NCBI GenBank assembly: GCA_050084985.1
Contig: JBITNC010000002.1
Coordinates: forward strand, 19,530,001-19,594,000
Direction: 5' to 3'
Length of the DNA: 64,000 nucleotides
Source of the DNA: Nageia nagi
Lineage: Eukaryota; Pinophyta
The notes under the pieces were generated by a model, which made no database searches, was not told where the DNA came from, and saw only the letters and a program-made list of their open reading frames with translations. The position numbers were made by a program, and so were the translations under genes. Positions 59,791-64,000 of the stretch are shown here, piece by piece; position 1 is the stretch's first letter, and the number at the start of each line of letters is the position of its first letter.

Positions 59791-60550
59791 CCTAAAAATG
59801 ATTTATTATTTATTTAATAAATCATATTTAAACTTCTTAAATGGTTTAATGCAATATTACATATGTCAAGATAAAAGGATATTATAATGCAATTCCATAT
59901 ATTATATTAAATCTATATCATATGTCATGGAACTTATTTAAATTATATTGAAAATAATAATTATTATATTATTGCAAGAGGTCATACTTCACTCCTTTCT
60001 ATGTCTTTCCAGGCTATATAAATGGGTGGAATATGTTGATCTCCACATATCAAGACTCTTTGATATGATAAGAACTCTGATAGGTGGTTGTTGACTTTAA
60101 TGATGTCTCTAGATGCCACCTATTATGATAATTTGTTATAATTTGAGCTCTAGAATTTCTATCTTTGGCACACATCATAATTTGACACATCCCATGTAGT
60201 CAGCAGCATGCTTCTCCTATGTTAGTAGCAAGATGCATCTTCTACATTAGAGGTCCCATATTTTGGTGGTCAAGTATTTAATTTAAGCATATGAAGATTT
60301 ATTGTGAACTCACCATGAATCCAATACCAATCCTCCAAGGATTCATTATTACCATATATTAAGGATTGTATATACACTTCATATTAGGTTCATATGTGTC
60401 ATGCATATTTATTGTAATCTGATATAGTGTACATATCTAGCTCTTATTATATTGTAGATTATTTTATTAATTATGTATATTCATATTTTACATAATTTAG
60501 ATTCTACATATTGGTTAAATTGACATTCTTACACACCTAGATCTTGATCT
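59783..60550 (+). repeat. LTR-like sequence of another family
   Basis: Starts CATAGACACCTAAAAATGA, the conserved terminus of the A/B/D LTR type, inside the gag of element E; beyond about 22 bases it is unlike those LTRs. The right end is unclear (perhaps near 60530, ...TTCTTACA). No target duplication found. AT-rich, no coding. Confidence 0.4.
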
Positions 60551-60569
60551 AGGATATTCCTTCTATAGA

Positions 60570-61210
60570 GTCATGAATCCATTTTCATTATTATCTCTTC
60601 CATTACCCAAGGTGCTTAGAGTAATAGCTAGAGAAAATGATAAGAATAAAGTTTGTTCTACCTATATTGTAAAAATAGATCTAAATGAAGAACAACCTAA
60701 GGTTTATAAGAATAAGGTTAATTTTAAGGATATTAGAAGAAGTATTAGGGTTAATCCTAATTTACCTCTACAAGAGCCTCATCCTAACGATTGAATGGAT
60801 AATGATGAAGATAATGATACTAAATGTACAAGTTCTAGAAGAATGATGAATATTATTGGATAAACTTCTAATAAGCTTAATATGTCTACAAATGATTATA
60901 ATTTTGAAAATATAATCTTGGGAAGCCATGAATATTCTTTTGATAGTGATTCTAAAATTGAAGAAGTAGATAGAATTCCTATATAATAAAGAAAAGTTAA
61001 AATATTATCTTACTAATAATACTAAAACTATTATTGATATTTTAACTAATTATGAATTATTAGAATATGATATTGTAGCTTTGTAATCTTTGAATAGTTT
61101 GTTCTCTCATGAAAATGTAGGTTCTTGAAAATGGAGGGTCTTTACTATTAATTAGGATGTGATCAACAACATGCAAGCTTGTATACATGCTCCTAGTATT
61201 ATAGAAGTGG
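60570..61210 (+). pseudogene. Decayed reading frame of unknown function
   Basis: Open from the ATG at 60573 (MNPFSLLSLPLPKVLRVIAR ... LNEEQPKVYKNKVNFKDIRR) to a stop at 60792, then on in the same region with acidic, Asn-rich sequence (MDNDEDNDTKCTSSRRMMN, FDSDSKIEEVDRIPI) and more stops. I recognise no family. It may belong to the gag-pol of element E or be unrelated. It is cut at 61218 by LTR F. Confidence 0.35.
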
Positions 61211-61217
61211 ATATTAT

Positions 61218-61714
61218 TGTTGGAATGTATAATGCATTATTGTAAAAGTTTTATAATAATCCTCTATGTAAGTTCACTAATATTTAAGGGTATCATTTTA
61301 TACCTTAAGTATTTAAGTGAATATGATAATATAACTTATCCTACATTCCATGTCATGAGGATGCCCCTTGGGTAAAAGGATATGCATGTCATGATTTTGT
61401 ACATTGGATAAAAGGGTGATCCAAAAAGGGATTTTGGCTTATAAATAGAAGGCTTCATCTTTGTGATAATACACTAATTTCTAAATTAAAGCTATGCTAT
61501 AGGATAGTTTTTAGGAGATGAGTTAGGAGAATTGTAAGAGATTCATGTTTGTGAATGAAGTGAGATCTAGTTAGTGGATGTACTCCTAGTTGGAGGAACC
61601 ACTTACATCTTGTGTCACTTTGTGAGATTGTCTTCTTAAGTTATATTGATGTTAGTATGAATTTCATGTGATCTTGGTAGTTTAGAGTTTTTTAATTTAT
61701 AGTTAACTCTCTCA
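61218..61714 (+). repeat. 5' LTR of element F
   Basis: 497 bp from TGTTGGAATG (61218) to CTCTCTCA (61714), canonical TG...CA ends. It aligns throughout with the solo LTR at 27913-28412 in reverse orientation. TATA box TATAAATAG at 61440-61448. It is followed two bases later by a primer-binding site, so it is a 5' LTR and the element runs off the right edge. Confidence 0.9.
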
Positions 61715-61716
61715 TT

Positions 61717-61729
61717 TGGAATCAGAGCC
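61717..61729 (+). other. Primer-binding site of element F (tRNA-iMet type)
   Basis: TGGAATCAGAGCC, one mismatch to the plant initiator-Met site TGGTATCAGAGCC, two bases behind the LTR. Confidence 0.85.
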
Positions 61730-64000
61730 CCTTGGAGGCTTCTCTTCAAATATTTGGTGTTGAGGCTCTTTATCTTCAACTTGGGGGTCCTCATTCTTTA
61801 TCCTTCACTTGATTGAGAGGTAAAAAAGATTCAAGGTATAATATTACTTTTCTTTATCTTGGATTACTATCATATTTTATGTTATTATGGTCCTTGTTTA
61901 TGACTAAATTTCATTAACATAGCAATATATTTTTGTTGCATTTTTTTTTATATACCAACATGTCTTATTGTTAGTTGCAATTTTTAAAATTGCCTATTAT
62001 ATTAATATAATTTTGCATATACTTATATTTTTTAAGGTTTTATTATCAAAAGTTTGAGAAAAAAAAAAAATTTTTCCCTTCAAATTTACATGCAAAATTT
62101 CAATAAAATTATTGCTAGTCTATTAAAAAAAAAGAGGGCTAAATTGCAATTTATTTAGCTTATATTATTTTGAGAAATAATGTACAAAAAAATTATATTG
62201 TACAAAAAAAAATTATTTACAAAGTGCAAATCTTATACACTGCACCTCCATAAGATAAACCTACTCTTTTCTTTGTTACATTTTTGTGAGGTGTATGGCT
62301 CTTTATTTCTTTGGGGCGGTCAACCTAGTCTTATATTTTTTTTGGCTTATCTCACCTTCATCCAATTGTTGTATTTATCCTTGGTTTTATCCCCTTCTAG
62401 TACTTCTTGGTATCTATTATCAATAGTCATAGATCCTTTCTCAACAAGTTGTAACCCATTTCTCCTTTCTCTTCTCAACCCTCACTTAAGATATTCTACT
62501 CTTTGGCACTTGAGGTGGACATATGGCATCAACATGGAATGGTGGCTTTGGTTCTGAAATTCATCTAGCCTAGCAAAGGTTTGTATATTTTTTATGGGGG
62601 ATGGGAATCAAATTGGTGACATATTGCTTATGGTAGAGATGAAATTAAAATTGGAGGCAATCACCTTATAGCCCCTAGACTCCTTCCATCCTATCCATTT
62701 TCTATGGTAAGAGGCATTTGACCTCATAAATTGCTTCATCGCACTTTTTTTTCTAACTTTGGCATCTCAAGCATCCTTGGTGCAAGTGACAACACCCAAT
62801 ATTCTCTTATTATTTTTTGTTGTGCTTTGCATGTCATTTCAATGGAATAGCATCCATAGGTACCATCCATTACCATGAGATTGTTCAAATAATAGAACCT
62901 AGAGCTCTTCTAGTTCAATGCTCAACCCCTCTTCTCACCATACACCACCTAACTTTTGGCCCCTCTTCTCTTCATTCAACGTAGCTCGCCTCATTTCACC
63001 TCATTTCAACATAGCCCCTCTTCTCAATTTTTATGTGTTTTTTTTTTTTTACTTTGACAAGTAAAATGGGGGCATTTCATTTATTTTTGTAGATAATCAT
63101 TAATGGCATTGCATTTTCTTGCAAGTAATCTTTTGAGAATGACCATACACTTTGTCTTTTATTTAATGGGTGTCCTACTTATTTAATTCACTTTGACTTA
63201 AGTAAAACTTAAAATTTAATGATGACTTATTTAACTCCTTTTTGTCTACTAGGAGAAAGTAATCTTTTAAGTTATTATGGCAAAAATATTAATTTATTTA
63301 CTTAGTTAAAATTATCTTTAAAGTTTCAAGATAATTTTTAAAGTAACATGTACACTTAAGCATTATTTTGCCTTAATTTAAAAGCCAATCTTTACTACTT
63401 AGTGCAATTAAGGTACTAGTGCAAAAAAAAAGCCTTTTCTTAGTTAAATTTAACTTAATAATGATATTTTTTCTAGTAGCATCTTTTGAAGGGATCCATT
63501 TTTTAAGTAAAAAAGGAGGGAAATCTTTATGATTTTTTACTTAACCTTTAGATCATTTTTTATGCTTGGAATACATGTTTGTCTTCTAGAAACCTTGATG
63601 TCTCTCATCAATTTTTTTTGCAAAGTTATTAAATGAAATTATGCAAATTAATAGGATGATTCATATTTATTTTAAAAAAAAAACATGCTTATTACTTAAT
63701 TTGTAAGTTAATGATACATGCTTAGAACTTAATTTTTATGGTATGCATGCTTAAGGACTTAAAAAAAATTTAAGATTTTTTTAATACAAATAATGCATTC
63801 TTATCACTTAAAATATTAAGTTATGATGCAATTTAATTCCTTATGCGAGAGTTTACTTGTGCAAAATTAGGAATGATTTAAAAATGTCCTTTAGGGGTTG
63901 AAAAACAAAACCCATTGGACATTTATGATTCAAATCTTGAATGTTGATGTTTTACTTATGCTCTTTTACTTCATGTTTTATATTTTGATTTATTTTCTTA
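61730..64000 (+). other. Internal sequence of element F, no gag seen
   Basis: 2.3 kb behind the PBS without any gag, protease or RT similarity. The longest open stretch (62180-62557) is hydrophobic, low in complexity and shows no family features. 62930-63035 is rich in 'cccctcttctc.tttcaa' repeats; T-rich and A-rich tracts abound. It is either a very long leader or part of a non-autonomous element. It ends at the window edge. Confidence 0.5.

Noticed and set aside
60527-60560. Inverted repeat TAGATC-TT-GATCTA as terminator or operator
   Set aside because: Short palindrome expected by chance in AT-rich DNA; no bacterial context.
62180-62557. Open stretch of 125 codons, hydrophobic, in element F
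   Set aside because: No family features, low complexity, Leu/Ser/Phe-rich from a pyrimidine-rich strand; likely chance.

Overview
The window looks like a repeat-dominated segment of a large, AT-rich vascular plant genome. A gymnosperm is my best guess, from the style of the transposons and the PPR-type sequences, but nothing here proves it. I see no intact host gene, no tRNA or rRNA gene and no CRISPR array. Almost all recognisable coding sequence is decayed retrotransposon or decayed pentatricopeptide-repeat (PPR) sequence, with stops mostly at Q, R and W codons, as expected from C-to-T change at methylated cytosines.

Layout. 1-5215 (minus): 5' part of a Ty3/gypsy element, 'A' (LTR, PBS, leader with repeats, gag), cut by the left edge. 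5216-6603: PPR pseudogene pieces and AT-rich minisatellite. 6604-20219 (minus): element 'C', a 13.6 kb Ty3/gypsy element with two 1.6 kb LTRs, gag, protease, an archaeal-type RNase H placed BEFORE RT, RT-RNase H, integrase and a 3.8 kb extra reading frame. 20220-30620: the same kind of PPR-related sequence as left of C, with two tandem arrays of a 111-bp unit derived from the PPR E-motif region and a 500-bp solo LTR with perfect TTAAT target duplications. 30620-37700: non-coding sequence, a degenerate ~50-bp repeat, a long decayed reading frame of unknown function and an LTR-like remnant. 37701-39026: diverged LTR 'D' plus a gag-like fragment.

39027-58158 (plus): element 'B', a 19.1 kb Ty3/gypsy Tat-lineage element with both LTRs, a PBS, a polypurine tract, near-identical 5-bp flanks (AATTA/AATTG), gag, protease, RT, RNase H, a second (archaeal-type) RNase H and integrase. 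Behind pol it carries two extra reading frames: an unknown sense ORF (51348-52028) and an antisense ORF with features of a plant mobile domain (about 55745 to 53755). 58159-61217: gag of a further gypsy element, an LTR-like piece and an unknown decayed ORF. 61218-64000 (plus): LTR 'F' (same family as the solo LTR at 27913), an initiator-Met-type PBS and 2.3 kb of internal sequence without gag.

How the parts relate. A and B belong to one family: same PBS type, the same leader repeats and alignable gag. C is a second dual-RNase-H lineage with another domain order. The most interesting content is the antisense mobile-domain ORF in B, the different RNase H order in B and C, and the E-motif satellite-like arrays. 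All identities and repeat periods were judged by eye.
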